Source: Deltaproteobacteria bacterium
GTDB taxonomy: Bacteria > Myxococcota_A > UBA9160 > PR03
Length of the DNA: 11,243 nucleotides
Reading direction: 5' to 3'
Assembly: GCA_018262315.1 (NCBI GenBank)
Contig: JAGSPS010000071.1
Coordinates: forward strand, 1-11,243
Both the position numbers and the translations under genes were made by a program. Positions 1 to 6,698 of this stretch are shown here, piece by piece. The stretch's first letter is position 1; the number at the start of each line of letters is the position of its first letter. The notes under the pieces were generated by a model. The model saw only the letters and a list, made by a program, of their open reading frames with translations, was not told the DNA's origin and ran no database searches.

Positions 1-2
1 AC

Positions 3-410
3 GCGATCTTTGCGTCGTACCTCGCGTTCGTGGTGGTCACGTTGCTGCGCGGCATCCTGCGCGTCGAGCGGGTGACCGGCGACGCGATCGCCGGCGGCGT
101 GTGCGTGTACCTGCTGATCGGCATGCTGTGGGGCGCCGTCTTCACGACGCTCGAACTCTTCCAGCCGGGGTCGTTCCTCCAGGGTGGTGCGCCGATCGCC
201 CACAGAGCGCGCGGCCCCTACGGTGAACTGCTCTACTTCTCTTACGTCACCGTCATGACGATCGGCTACGGCGACATCCTCGCCGCGACACCGATCGCGC
301 GCATGCTCGCGGTGCTGGCGGCGCTCTCCGGTCAGCTATACCTGGCGGTGTTCGTAGCGGGGTTGGTCGGGATGCTCGCGGTGCAGAGCCGCGGGTCGCG
401 CGACCGCTGA
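3..410 (+). CDS. Two-helix potassium channel (Ion_trans_2 type), 5' end outside window
   Basis: The reading frame is open from the first bases of the window, so the true start lies upstream. The visible 135 residues hold three hydrophobic stretches: an end-on helix at the window edge, a helix reading GVCVYLLIGMLWGAVF, and a final helix LAVLAALSGQLYLAVFVAGL. Between the last two sits the pore loop with the filter motif TIGYGD (bases 258-275), the classical K+ selectivity signature. The product is therefore an inner-membrane potassium channel of the two-TM family. It ends only about 13 residues after the last helix, so no C-terminal RCK/TrkA ligand domain is fused. An internal GTG at 30 would cut into the first helix and is unlikely to be the start. 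The next gene begins 20 bases downstream on the same strand. Family call is firm; gating and physiological role are not visible. Confidence 0.88.
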   Translation, partial: AIFASYLAFVVVTLLRGILRVERVTGDAIAGGVCVYLLIGMLWGAVFTTLELFQPGSFLQGGAPIAHRARGPYGELLYFSYVTVMTIGYGDILAATPIARMLAVLAALSGQLYLAVFVAGLVGMLAVQSRGSRDR

Positions 411-429
411 GCGCCGTGTTCGCCGGACC

Positions 430-2592
430 GTGTTCGAAAAGACCGGGGTGATTGCATTGCCGACTTCCCACACGATCGTCGCCTTCGCCGCCGCGGCACT
501 GTGGGTCGGTTGCGCGGCGCGGCCGCCGCCGGCGCCGAGCGCGCTGCCCGCGGTGCCGCACCCCGACGTGCGCATCCTGCGCGACCACTTCGGCGTCCCG
601 CACGTATTCGGTCACAGCGACGCGGACGCCGCCTTCGGTCTCGCCTACGCCCACGCGGAGGACGACTTCGCGACGATCCAGGAAGTGCTCTTCGGCGTGC
701 GCGGGAAACTCGCTTCGGTGCGCGGCCCGAGCGCGGCGCCGGGCGACTACGTCGTCATGCTGCTCGGCATCTGGAAGGACGCCCTGCGAGGCTGGGAGCG
801 GGACCTCGACCCGCGCACGCGCGCGATCCTCGACGCGTACGCCGCCGGCGTCGAGTTCTACGCGAAGCTGCATCCCGCGGAAGTCTGGGATGGCCTGCTT
901 CCCGTGCGCGGCCAGGACGTGCTCGCGGGCTTCGCGCTGCGCTCGCCGTTCTTCTTCGGGCTCGATGCCACGCTGCGCGATCTCTACCGTAGCGGCGGAG
1001 CGCCCGCGGAAGCGGAGCAGCTCGCGGCGATTCCGTTCGCGGCGCCGGCGATCGGCTCGAACAGCTTCGCGGTCGCGCCGTCGCGTGCGGCGGACGGCCG
1101 CGCGCACCTGCTCGTCAATTCGCACCAGCCGTGGACGGGGCCGGTCGCGTGGTACGAAGCGCACGTCCACAGCGACGAAGGTTGGGACGCCGTCGGCGGT
1201 GTCTTCCCCGGTTCGCCGGTGATCCTGCACGGCCACAACCGCGATCTCGGCTGGGCTTTCACCGTGAATCGCCCCGACCTCGTCGACGTGTACCGCCTCG
1301 AGATCAACCCCGGAAATCGCAACCAGTACCGCTTCGACGGCGCGTGGCGCGACCTCGAAGTCGAGAAGGTCGCGATCCGCGTCCGGCTATTCGGCTTCCT
1401 GCCTGTTACGGCCGACCGCGAAGTGCTGCGATCGGTGTACGGCCCGGTGTTGCGCCTCCCGCACGGCAGCTTCGCGATCCGCTGGGCGGGCATGGGCGAG
1501 GTGCGGCAGGTGGAGCAGTGGTACCGCATGAATCGCGCCACGAGTTTCGAGGCGTGGCGCGACGCGATGCGGATGCAGGCGATCCCGTCGCTGAACGCCG
1601 CGTACGCCGATCGCAGCGGGCGCATCGCGTACTTCTACAACGCCAGGATCCCCGTCCGCGCGCCCGGCTACGACTGGTCCGGCGTCGTGCCCGGCAATAC
1701 CAGCCTCACGTTGTGGACCGAGTTCCTCCCCTTCGACGCGATGCCGAAGGTGGTGAACCCTCCGTCGGGCTTCGTGCAGAACTGCAACAGTTCGCCGTTC
1801 GAGACGACGCTCGGCGCCGGCAACCCGCGGCCGGAGGATTTTCCGGAGAGCGCCGGCATCGAGACGCGCATGACGAATCGCTCGCTGCGCGCGCTCGAGC
1901 AGCTCGGCGCGGATTCGTCGCTGACGGACGAGGAGCTGCGCGCGATCAAGTTCGACGTGACGGTGTCGGAGAAATCGGAGCTGTTCGAGTATCTCGAACG
2001 CGCACTCGCGGCGGTCGATGCAGCGGGCGTGGAGCCGCAATCGCTCGAAGCGAGCGCTGCCGCGTTGCTGCGTTCGTGGGACCGTCGCGCCGATTCGGGC
2101 AATCGCGCGACGACGCTCGCGATCCTGACGCTCTACCCACTGATCCAGGCTCGCCACGACGGACGCCCCGAACCCGACCCGCGGGCGAGCCTGAGCGCTG
2201 CTACGGCGACGCTGATGCGCCGCCATGGCCGCCTCGATCCGCCATGGAGTTGGGTGAACCGGATGAGCCGGGGTGCTGTCGCATCCGGCGTCGATGGAGC
2301 GCCCGACGTGCTCCACGCCGTCGAAGGTCCGCTCGAGCACGGTCGCGTCGCGGCGGATTCGGGCGACGGGCTGATGTTCTTCGTCTCGTTCGGCAAGGAC
2401 GGCGCCCGCTCGGAGAGCTTGCATCAGTACGGCAGCGCGACGGGTCGCCCGAAGTCGCCGCACTACGCCGATCAGGTGCCGCTCTTCGTCGCGCACCAGT
2501 TGAAGCCGGTGTGGCTGGACGAGTCGGCGATCCGCGCGCATCTCGAGCGCGAGTACCGGCCCGGAGAAGAACTCGACGCCGCGGCGCGGTAG
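430..2592 (+). CDS. Penicillin acylase family Ntn hydrolase, probable lipoprotein
   Basis: About 720 residues, the usual size of a penicillin/acyl-homoserine-lactone acylase precursor (PF01804). Such proteins cleave themselves into alpha and beta chains and then hydrolyse amide bonds. The beta chain should begin at Ser210 in the GSNS motif (codon 1057-1059), the N-terminal nucleophile. Supporting motifs follow: VNSHQPWTGPVAWYE, PVILHGHNRDLGWAFT, DLVDVY, and FVQNCNSSPF, which fits the oxyanion-hole Asn region; SPHYADQ near the C-terminus is also typical. The N-terminus is hydrophobic and ends LWVGC, so export and lipidation at Cys28 is plausible, although Trp at -3 is atypical. The GTG at 430 gives the longest form; a TTG at 457 has a better ribosome site (GGGGTGA at 445-451, 5-base spacing) and would leave an 18-residue signal. 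Substrate (beta-lactam, acyl-homoserine lactone or other amide) cannot be read from the sequence. Confidence 0.9.
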   Translation: MFEKTGVIALPTSHTIVAFAAAALWVGCAARPPPAPSALPAVPHPDVRILRDHFGVPHVFGHSDADAAFGLAYAHAEDDFATIQEVLFGVRGKLASVRGPSAAPGDYVVMLLGIWKDALRGWERDLDPRTRAILDAYAAGVEFYAKLHPAEVWDGLLPVRGQDVLAGFALRSPFFFGLDATLRDLYRSGGAPAEAEQLAAIPFAAPAIGSNSFAVAPSRAADGRAHLLVNSHQPWTGPVAWYEAHVHSDEGWDAVGGVFPGSPVILHGHNRDLGWAFTVNRPDLVDVYRLEINPGNRNQYRFDGAWRDLEVEKVAIRVRLFGFLPVTADREVLRSVYGPVLRLPHGSFAIRWAGMGEVRQVEQWYRMNRATSFEAWRDAMRMQAIPSLNAAYADRSGRIAYFYNARIPVRAPGYDWSGVVPGNTSLTLWTEFLPFDAMPKVVNPPSGFVQNCNSSPFETTLGAGNPRPEDFPESAGIETRMTNRSLRALEQLGADSSLTDEELRAIKFDVTVSEKSELFEYLERALAAVDAAGVEPQSLEASAAALLRSWDRRADSGNRATTLAILTLYPLIQARHDGRPEPDPRASLSAATATLMRRHGRLDPPWSWVNRMSRGAVASGVDGAPDVLHAVEGPLEHGRVAADSGDGLMFFVSFGKDGARSESLHQYGSATGRPKSPHYADQVPLFVAHQLKPVWLDESAIRAHLEREYRPGEELDAAAR

Positions 2593-2614
2593 TCTCGCCG
2601 CCCGCGCGCCCCAC

Positions 2615-2620
2615 GGAGGA
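2615..2620 (+). promoter_or_regulatory. Shine-Dalgarno deciding a TTG start
   Basis: GGAGGA ends six bases before the TTG at 2627, an ideal spacing, but 18 bases before the next in-frame ATG at 2639. This favours TTG as the initiator of the PPOX-fold gene. Confidence 0.65.
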
Positions 2621-2626
2621 TCTGCC

Positions 2627-3073
2627 TTGTCGCTCGCCATGACGAAGTCCGAACGCGAAGCGTTTCTCGCCGCACTGCACGTCGGTGTGATCAGCATCTC
2701 GCAGTCCGGCCGCGGGCCGCTCACCGTCCCGATCTGGTACGCCTACCAACCCGGCGGCGAGCTGTGGGTGCTCACCGACCGCGACTCGCGCAAGGGCAAG
2801 CAGCTGAAGACCGGCAAGCGCATCTCGCTGTGCGCGCAGACCGAGACGGCGCCCTATCAGTACGTGAGCGTCGAGGGACCGATCGTCGCGATCGTGCCGT
2901 CCGACCGCGAGCGCGACGCGCGTCCGATGGCGCACCGCTATCTCGGCGCCGCACTCGGCGATCGCTACGTCGAGGCGACCTCGGGAGACCGCGAGACGGG
3001 CGGCAGCATCGTCGTGCGCATGCGCCCGGAGCGCTGGCTCAGCGCGGACTACAAGAAGCAGTTCTCGGTCTGA
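2627..3073 (+). CDS. Pyridoxamine 5'-phosphate oxidase (PPOX/FDOR) fold protein
   Basis: A 148-residue single-domain protein of the split-barrel PPOX family, whose members bind FMN, F420 or sometimes heme. Typical family features are an N-terminal helix (residues about 5-17), the strand pair GVISISQSGRGPLTVPIWY, then LWVLTDRDSRKGKQLKTGKRISLCAQTE, where the basic Arg/Lys cluster and the 'K..L..G.R.SLC' segment correspond to the cofactor-phosphate-binding strand-helix. YVSVEGPI and the closing R-P-E-R-W motif also fit. It starts 34 bases after the acylase stop on the same strand and has its own strong ribosome site, so co-transcription is possible. The following gene encodes an F420-type LLM oxidoreductase, which makes F420 (rather than FMN) a reasonable but unproven cofactor guess. 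It is not the biosynthetic PdxH, which is longer. Confidence 0.82.
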   Translation: MSLAMTKSEREAFLAALHVGVISISQSGRGPLTVPIWYAYQPGGELWVLTDRDSRKGKQLKTGKRISLCAQTETAPYQYVSVEGPIVAIVPSDRERDARPMAHRYLGAALGDRYVEATSGDRETGGSIVVRMRPERWLSADYKKQFSV

Positions 3074-3110
3074 GCGGAACTCCCAGCCGTCGCGCCGCGT
3101 CCCAATCGGG

Positions 3111-3160
3111 GACGAAGGGGACTTTCCCATTCGTCTCTCGGGAAACGCCCGCCGTTTCTC
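3111..3160 (+). terminator. Two consecutive hairpins after the PPOX gene, possible terminator
   Basis: First hairpin: GACGAAGGG (3111-3119) pairs with CCC-A-TTCGTC (3126-3135), with one bulged A. Second hairpin: GGGAAACG (3140-3147) pairs with CGTTTCTC (3153-3160), with one G-U pair and a five-base loop, and is followed by TTCTGG, a poor U-tract. They lie between the end of the PPOX gene and the LLM gene, so a transcription terminator is the simplest reading; a dispersed REP-like repeat is the alternative. Confidence 0.4.
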
Positions 3161-3183
3161 TTCTGGTCCGCCCATCCGGCCGG

Positions 3184-3189
3184 TACCTT
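3184..3189 (+). promoter_or_regulatory. Possible -10 element for the LLM gene (leaderless transcript?)
   Basis: TACCTT lies 8 bases upstream of the ATG at 3198, and no Shine-Dalgarno precedes that ATG. A -10 element at this distance would put the transcription start at or next to the start codon. No convincing -35 is visible, so this is weak. Confidence 0.22.
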
Positions 3190-3197
3190 CCGCGCCC

Positions 3198-4289
3198 ATG
3201 GAATCCATGAACGAACTCGGCTTCTACACGCTCGCGGGCGCGCCCCGCTCTCCTCGGGCCTTGATCGACGAAGTGCGCGACGCCGAGGCGCTCGGTCTCG
3301 GCTCGGCGTTCGTCTCCGAACGCTGGAACATCAAGGAGGCCTGCACGCTCTCGGGCGCGGTGGGCGCCGTCTCGACGCGCCTCGGCATCGCGACCGCCGC
3401 CACCAACCACAACACCCGACACCCCGAGGTGACGGCTTCGTTCGCGACGACGATGCACCGGCTCACCGGCGGTCGCTTCGCGCTCGGCCTCGGGCGCGGC
3501 ATCGAGATCCTGTTCCGCGTCTACGGCATCCCGCGGATCACGACGGCGCAGGTCGAGGACTTCGCCGGCCTGATGCGACGCCTGTGGCGCGGCGAGACGA
3601 TCCTCGGTCACGACGGGCCGGCCGGCCGCTATCCGGTGTTGCGCCTCGATCCCGACTTCGACGAAGCGATTCCGCTGTTGTGGACCGCCTTCGGCCCGAA
3701 CTCACTGGCGCTCGGCGGTCGCGTCTTCGACGCCGTCGTGCTGCACACGTTCTTCAGCGACGAGACGCTCGCGCGCTGCGTCGCGGCGGTGAAACGCGCT
3801 GCGGAGCAAGCCGGGCGCGACCCGGCGAGTGTTCGCGTCTGGTCGTGCTTCGCGGCCATCGGCGATCACCTCGACCCCGCGCTGCGTCTCAAGAAGACCG
3901 TCGGCCGAATCGCGACCTACTTGCAGGGTTACGGCGACCTGCTGGTGAAGACGAATCGCTGGGATCCCGCGGTGCTCGCAAGGTTCCGCGCGGATCCCTT
4001 CGTCGCGAGTTTCCGCAGCGCCTTCGACGACAAGGCGACGTCCGATCAGCTCGAGCATGTCGCGACGCTGATTCCCGAAGAATGGCTCGCGGCGGCGGCG
4101 ACGGGTTCGCCGGCGCAGTGCGCGCAGAAGATCCTCGGACAGTTCGATCTCGGCGCCGACGCGGTGATCCTGCACGGCGCTTCGCCGAGCGAGCTGGCCC
4201 CGATCGTCGAGGCGTATCGCGCGATCCGCCCGGCCGGACGCTTCGACCGGCTTCCCGCCAATCCCGCCGGTCCGCTGCTTTCGCGCTGA
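3198..4289 (+). CDS. Luciferase-like monooxygenase, F420-dependent class (TIGR03857-like)
   Basis: A 363-residue TIM-barrel oxidoreductase of the bacterial luciferase superfamily. The opening strand ELGFYTLAGAP, the segment ALGLGSAFVSERWNIKEA, the TNHNTRHP segment (about residues 70-76) and RLTGGRFALGLGRG (about 89-101) match the F420-dependent LLM proteins of the MSMEG_2249/TIGR03857 group as I recall that family. The members are thought to transfer hydride with coenzyme F420, but substrates are mostly unknown. The C-terminal ATGSPAQCAQKIL...GADAVILHGASPSEL is the usual final strand-helix unit contacting the cofactor phosphate. No signal peptide; cytoplasmic. Starts at 3198 or 3207 are both possible, and neither has a ribosome site. 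The gene converges on the TPM gene with only 9 bases between the stops. The superfamily is certain; cofactor choice is inferred from subfamily resemblance. Confidence 0.88.
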   Translation: MESMNELGFYTLAGAPRSPRALIDEVRDAEALGLGSAFVSERWNIKEACTLSGAVGAVSTRLGIATAATNHNTRHPEVTASFATTMHRLTGGRFALGLGRGIEILFRVYGIPRITTAQVEDFAGLMRRLWRGETILGHDGPAGRYPVLRLDPDFDEAIPLLWTAFGPNSLALGGRVFDAVVLHTFFSDETLARCVAAVKRAAEQAGRDPASVRVWSCFAAIGDHLDPALRLKKTVGRIATYLQGYGDLLVKTNRWDPAVLARFRADPFVASFRSAFDDKATSDQLEHVATLIPEEWLAAAATGSPAQCAQKILGQFDLGADAVILHGASPSELAPIVEAYRAIRPAGRFDRLPANPAGPLLSR

Positions 4290-4298
4290 GGATCGCGA

Positions 4299-4940
4299 TC
4301 AGTCTTCGAGCACGATGCGATTCGAGAGTTCGTCGGGATTGCGATCGGGGGCCGGGACGTGGCGGGCGAGGATCTCGCCGCAGCGGCGGATTGCGGCTTC
4401 GAGCCCGTTGACCGCGTCGGCGGCGCCCCCGCGGCGCAGTCCGCCGACGGCGAGGTCGACGACCTGCTGCCAGCTCTCGTTCGGGTCGAGCGCGCGGTGG
4501 ATGCCTTCGTCGGCGAGTACGACCACGCGGCGCTCGAGCAGCGCGACGAAGAGCAGGATGCCGGTGCGCTGCTGGGTGCCCGCGAGACCGTTCGCGACGA
4601 AGGCGTGACGCGCCCGCTCGGCTACGCGCGCGAGCACCAGTGGCTGCGCGAGCAGCAATCTCCGCACCGCGTCGATGCGCGCCACGGCGTGTGCGGCGGC
4701 GAGTGCCGCGGCTTGCGCCGCCAGGTAGATCCAGCCGGCGAGCGGCGGCGCGAACGCGAGCAATCCCGCGAACACGAGCGCCGCGAGCGACACACCCAGG
4801 CGCCAGCCCGCGCTGCCGTACTCGTCGCACGCGCGCGCGACGACGACGACGATCTCTCCCGCCGTATGCCGCTCGGCTTCCAGCACCGCCGCTTCGAGGC
4901 GCAGCTGCGCGGCCGGATCGAGGAGCTTGCCGGGCCGCAT
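4299..4940 (-). CDS. TPM-domain membrane protein (second TPM gene of the lemA operon)
   Basis: A 213-residue protein beginning MRPGKLLDPAAQLRLEAAVLEAERHT, followed by the strand GEIVVVVARACDEYG typical of the TPM (TLP18.3/Psb32/MOLO-1) fold. The domain is interrupted by a hydrophobic hairpin (about residues 47-85, two probable membrane segments), then resumes with FVANGLAGTQQRTGILLFVALLERRVVVLADEGI. The motif 'T..R.GILLFVALLERRVVVLADEGI' is characteristic of the second TPM protein found beside LemA in many bacteria. No signal peptide. The ATG lies three bases after the stop of the preceding TPM gene, with GGGAG ten bases upstream, so translation is probably coupled. Biochemical activity is unknown; a phosphatase role suggested for plant TLP18.3 should not be assumed. 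Confidence 0.85.
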   Translation of the reverse strand: MRPGKLLDPAAQLRLEAAVLEAERHTAGEIVVVVARACDEYGSAGWRLGVSLAALVFAGLLAFAPPLAGWIYLAAQAAALAAAHAVARIDAVRRLLLAQPLVLARVAERARHAFVANGLAGTQQRTGILLFVALLERRVVVLADEGIHRALDPNESWQQVVDLAVGGLRRGGAADAVNGLEAAIRRCGEILARHVPAPDRNPDELSNRIVLED

Positions 4941-4943
4941 CGC

Positions 4944-5828
4944 TCACCAACTCCCGGAGGCGCCGCCGCCTCCGAAACCACCGCCACCGCCGCTGAAGCC
5001 GCCGCCACCACCGCCGCCTCCGAAACCGCCGAAGCCGCCGCCGCCGAAGCCGCCGCCCGAACCGATCCGGCCGCGGTGCCCTGCGCCGGCTGGGAGGGCG
5101 GGTCCCATCCAACCGAAGAGCGTGCCGAGCGCGAACGCGAGCGCCGCCCAGCCGGCCACCTTCAACACCAGAAAGACGAAACCGGCGGCGGTGGCGCCGC
5201 CGAGCAGCGCGCCGAGCGGTCGCAGCCTGCCGCCGCGAAACGGGATCCAGAGCACGCTCGCGACGACCGACGCAAAGAGCACGAGCCCCATCGGGTCGGT
5301 GCCCTGCGAGCCCGGGTCGCGAAGCGGTCGCTTGGCGAACGGAATCTGCTCGCCGCGCGCGGCGCGCATCAGCGCGTCGGCGGCGGCGTCGATGCCGCCC
5401 GGCATGTCGCCCTCGCGAAAGCGCGGGATCATCACGTCCTCGATCACGCGCTTGCCGATCGCATCGGGCACGACGCCTTCGAGCCCGTAGCCGACCTCGA
5501 TGCGCGCCCTGCGATCCTTCGCGGCGACGACCAGCAGGATGCCGTTGTCGGCGCCCTTGCGTCCGAGCTTCCACGACTCCGCGACGCGCAGCGCGAACGA
5601 CTCGATCGGCTCGCCGTCCGTCGTCGGCACGGTGAGCACGGCGATCTGGTGCGAGGTTTCGCTCTCGAATTGCGCGAGCGTCTGCTCGAGGCGTTGCGCG
5701 CGATCCCGGGGCAGCACGCCGGCGAGATCGGTGACGCGCGCACGCAGCGCCGGAACCGGGATTTCGGCGCGCGCCGGACACGCGAGAGCGAGAACGAGCG
5801 CCGCGCCGAGGGCGAGGCTGCGGATCAG
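4944..5828 (-). CDS. Exported TPM-domain protein with Gly-rich tail (YgcG-like), CTG start
   Basis: Read from CTG at 5828 the protein has 294 residues. A signal peptide (IRSLALGAALVLALACPARA, cleavage after Ala21) comes first, then the TPM domain with 'VTDLAGVLPRD', 'KGADNGILLVVAAKDRRARIEVGYGLEGVVPDAIGKRVI' and 'DMPGGIDAAADAL', all typical. Hydrophobic segments follow at about 180-197 and 205-240, and the last ~38 residues are almost pure Gly/Phe/Ser ending in SGSW. In this frame no ATG, GTG or TTG occurs between the upstream stop (5868-5870) and a GTG at 5717; starting there would remove the signal peptide and the conserved 'TDLAGVL' start of the domain. GAGGTGA (5833-5839) sits at ideal distance from the CTG, which overlaps the lemA stop. 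It is probably a periplasm-facing envelope protein acting with LemA; mechanism unknown. Confidence 0.83.
   Translation of the reverse strand: MIRSLALGAALVLALACPARAEIPVPALRARVTDLAGVLPRDRAQRLEQTLAQFESETSHQIAVLTVPTTDGEPIESFALRVAESWKLGRKGADNGILLVVAAKDRRARIEVGYGLEGVVPDAIGKRVIEDVMIPRFREGDMPGGIDAAADALMRAARGEQIPFAKRPLRDPGSQGTDPMGLVLFASVVASVLWIPFRGGRLRPLGALLGGATAAGFVFLVLKVAGWAALAFALGTLFGWMGPALPAGAGHRGRIGSGGGFGGGGFGGFGGGGGGGGFSGGGGGFGGGGASGSW
4950..5063 (-). repeat. Low-complexity Gly/Phe-rich coding tract
   Basis: Runs of GGC/GGT/GGA codons punctuated by TTC/TTT encode the glycine-rich C-terminus of the first TPM protein. On the plus strand it appears as repeated CCGCCG units. It is a codon-level simple repeat prone to length variation, not a CRISPR or a mobile element. 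Confidence 0.8.
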
Positions 5829-6433
5829 AACTTCACCTCGGGCGGCTTGTCGGTGCCTTCGCGCGCTTCAAAGGTGGGTCGGACCTCGGCGCCGAGCAGG
5901 AAGCGCGCCGTCAGGTTGGTCGGGAAGAAGCGCACCAGCTTGTTGTACTCGGCGACCGTCTCGATGTAGCGCTTGCGCGCGACCGCGATGCGATTCTCGG
6001 TGCCTTCGAGCTGGGCCTGCAGGTCGCGATAGTTCTGGTTCGCCTTGAGGTCCGGGTATCGCTCGACGGTGACGAGCAGCCGCGACAGTGCGCTCGACAA
6101 CTCGCCCTGCGCCGCCTCGAATTTCTTGAACGCCTCGGGGTCGTTCACCAGCTCGGGCGTCGCCTGGATGCTGGTCGCCTTGGCGCGTGCATTCACGACG
6201 GCTTCGAGCGTGCTCTTCTCGAAATCGGCGGCGCCCTTCACGGTGGCGACCAGGTTCGGCACCAGGTCCGCGCGCCGTTGGTACTGGTTGGTGACCTCGG
6301 CCCAGGCCGCCTTCACCTGTTCGTCGGCGCCCTGGATCGAGTTGTAGCCGCAACCGCTCGTCGCGACCGCGAGCGCGGTGGCAGCGAGGAGCAGGAAACG
6401 GGCGCGGGGATCCGAAAGAGCGAAACGGGTCAT
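5825..6433 (-). CDS. lemA: LemA family lipoprotein
   Basis: Starting at ATG 6433 the product has 202 residues, normal for LemA (PF04011). The N-terminus (MTRFALSDPRARFLLLAATA and onward) is a lipoprotein signal ending TSGC, giving lipidation at Cys28. It is followed at once by the LemA hallmark GYNSIQGADEQVKAAWAEVTNQYQRRADLVPNLV. The remaining helices (ANQNYRDLQAQLEGTENRIAVARKRYIETVAEYNKLVRFFPTN) are textbook for the family, a long helical bundle outside the membrane. A further in-frame ATG at 6469 would put 12 extra residues before the signal and lacks a ribosome site, whereas 6433 has GGAGGG seven bases upstream. The gene leads a three-gene operon with two TPM genes, an arrangement common in bacteria. 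LemA's molecular role is not established. Confidence 0.93.
   Translation of the reverse strand: MTRFALSDPRARFLLLAATALAVATSGCGYNSIQGADEQVKAAWAEVTNQYQRRADLVPNLVATVKGAADFEKSTLEAVVNARAKATSIQATPELVNDPEAFKKFEAAQGELSSALSRLLVTVERYPDLKANQNYRDLQAQLEGTENRIAVARKRYIETVAEYNKLVRFFPTNLTARFLLGAEVRPTFEAREGTDKPPEVKF
5833..5839 (-). promoter_or_regulatory. Shine-Dalgarno within lemA supporting the CTG start of the TPM gene
   Basis: On the minus strand GAGGTGA, a seven-base match to the anti-Shine-Dalgarno complement, lies inside the last lemA codons. It is followed by AGTT and then CTG (5828-5826), which overlaps the lemA TGA. The layout is that of a translationally coupled start. Confidence 0.6.
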
Positions 6434-6439
6434 CGTGAT

Positions 6440-6445
6440 TCCCTC
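6440..6445 (-). promoter_or_regulatory. Shine-Dalgarno of lemA
   Basis: GGAGGG on the minus strand is seven bases from the ATG at 6433 and decides between that start and the longer one at 6469. Confidence 0.7.
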
Positions 6446-6456
6446 CAAGGCGAGCC

Positions 6457-6483
6457 ATTCTAGCGACATCCGTTGCGGCTCAA
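6457..6483 (-). promoter_or_regulatory. Candidate sigma-70-type promoter of the lemA operon
   Basis: On the minus strand TAGAAT (6462-6457, five of six consensus bases) is preceded by TTGAGC (6483-6478), with a 15-base spacer, somewhat short. Transcription would start near 6450, leaving a short leader that carries the lemA ribosome site. The element overlaps the longest possible form of the divergent zinc-ribbon gene, arguing for a shorter start there. Confidence 0.42.
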
Positions 6484-6514
6484 GGCTCGCGCGAGATCCT
6501 CCGATTCATTGCTC

Positions 6515-6679
6515 GTGAGAGCGCCCGAACTGTCCTGCCCGATCTGCCAGGCCGACATCCCGCTCAGCGGCGACGAGAAGCCCGGCGACGAAATCTTCTG
6601 CACCTATTGCGGCGCCCCGTGTGTCATCCAGGGCAAGGTCGATTCGCCCGCCTCATGGGAAGCCGAGGAAGACTTCTAG
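6515..6679 (+). CDS. Small zinc-ribbon protein
   Basis: A 54-residue acidic protein, cytoplasmic, with two cysteine knuckles: SCPICQ (Cys8, Cys11) and FCTYCGAPC (Cys29, Cys32, plus Cys36), the arrangement of a Zn ribbon that binds one zinc ion. It ends in an acidic tail, ASWEAEEDF. The frame stays open back to a TTG at 6473 and another at 6509. I prefer GTG 6515 because conserved-looking sequence begins just before the first knuckle and because the upstream part overlaps the lemA promoter; no ribosome site supports any of the three starts. Proteins of this size and pattern are usually annotated only as zinc-ribbon or hypothetical; no partner or function can be read here. The gene is divergent from lemA and convergent with rfbC. 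Confidence 0.68.
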   Translation: MRAPELSCPICQADIPLSGDEKPGDEIFCTYCGAPCVIQGKVDSPASWEAEEDF

Positions 6680-6698
6680 TCTCCGGCGCGCGGATCGC

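Noticed and set aside
253..1236. 327-residue minus-strand frame near the left edge
   Set aside because: Low-complexity Arg-rich translation overlapping the channel and acylase genes.
1387..2724. 445-residue minus-strand frame opposite the acylase
   Set aside because: Biased, motif-free translation antisense to a well-supported acylase gene.
4950..5063. CCGCCG-type repeats resembling a repeat array
   Set aside because: They encode the Gly-rich tail of a TPM protein; there are no regular spacers, so it is not a CRISPR.
3889..5781. 630-residue open frame on the minus strand
   Set aside because: Arg/Ala-rich translation without any family motif; it is a shadow across the LLM gene and the two TPM genes, caused by high GC content.
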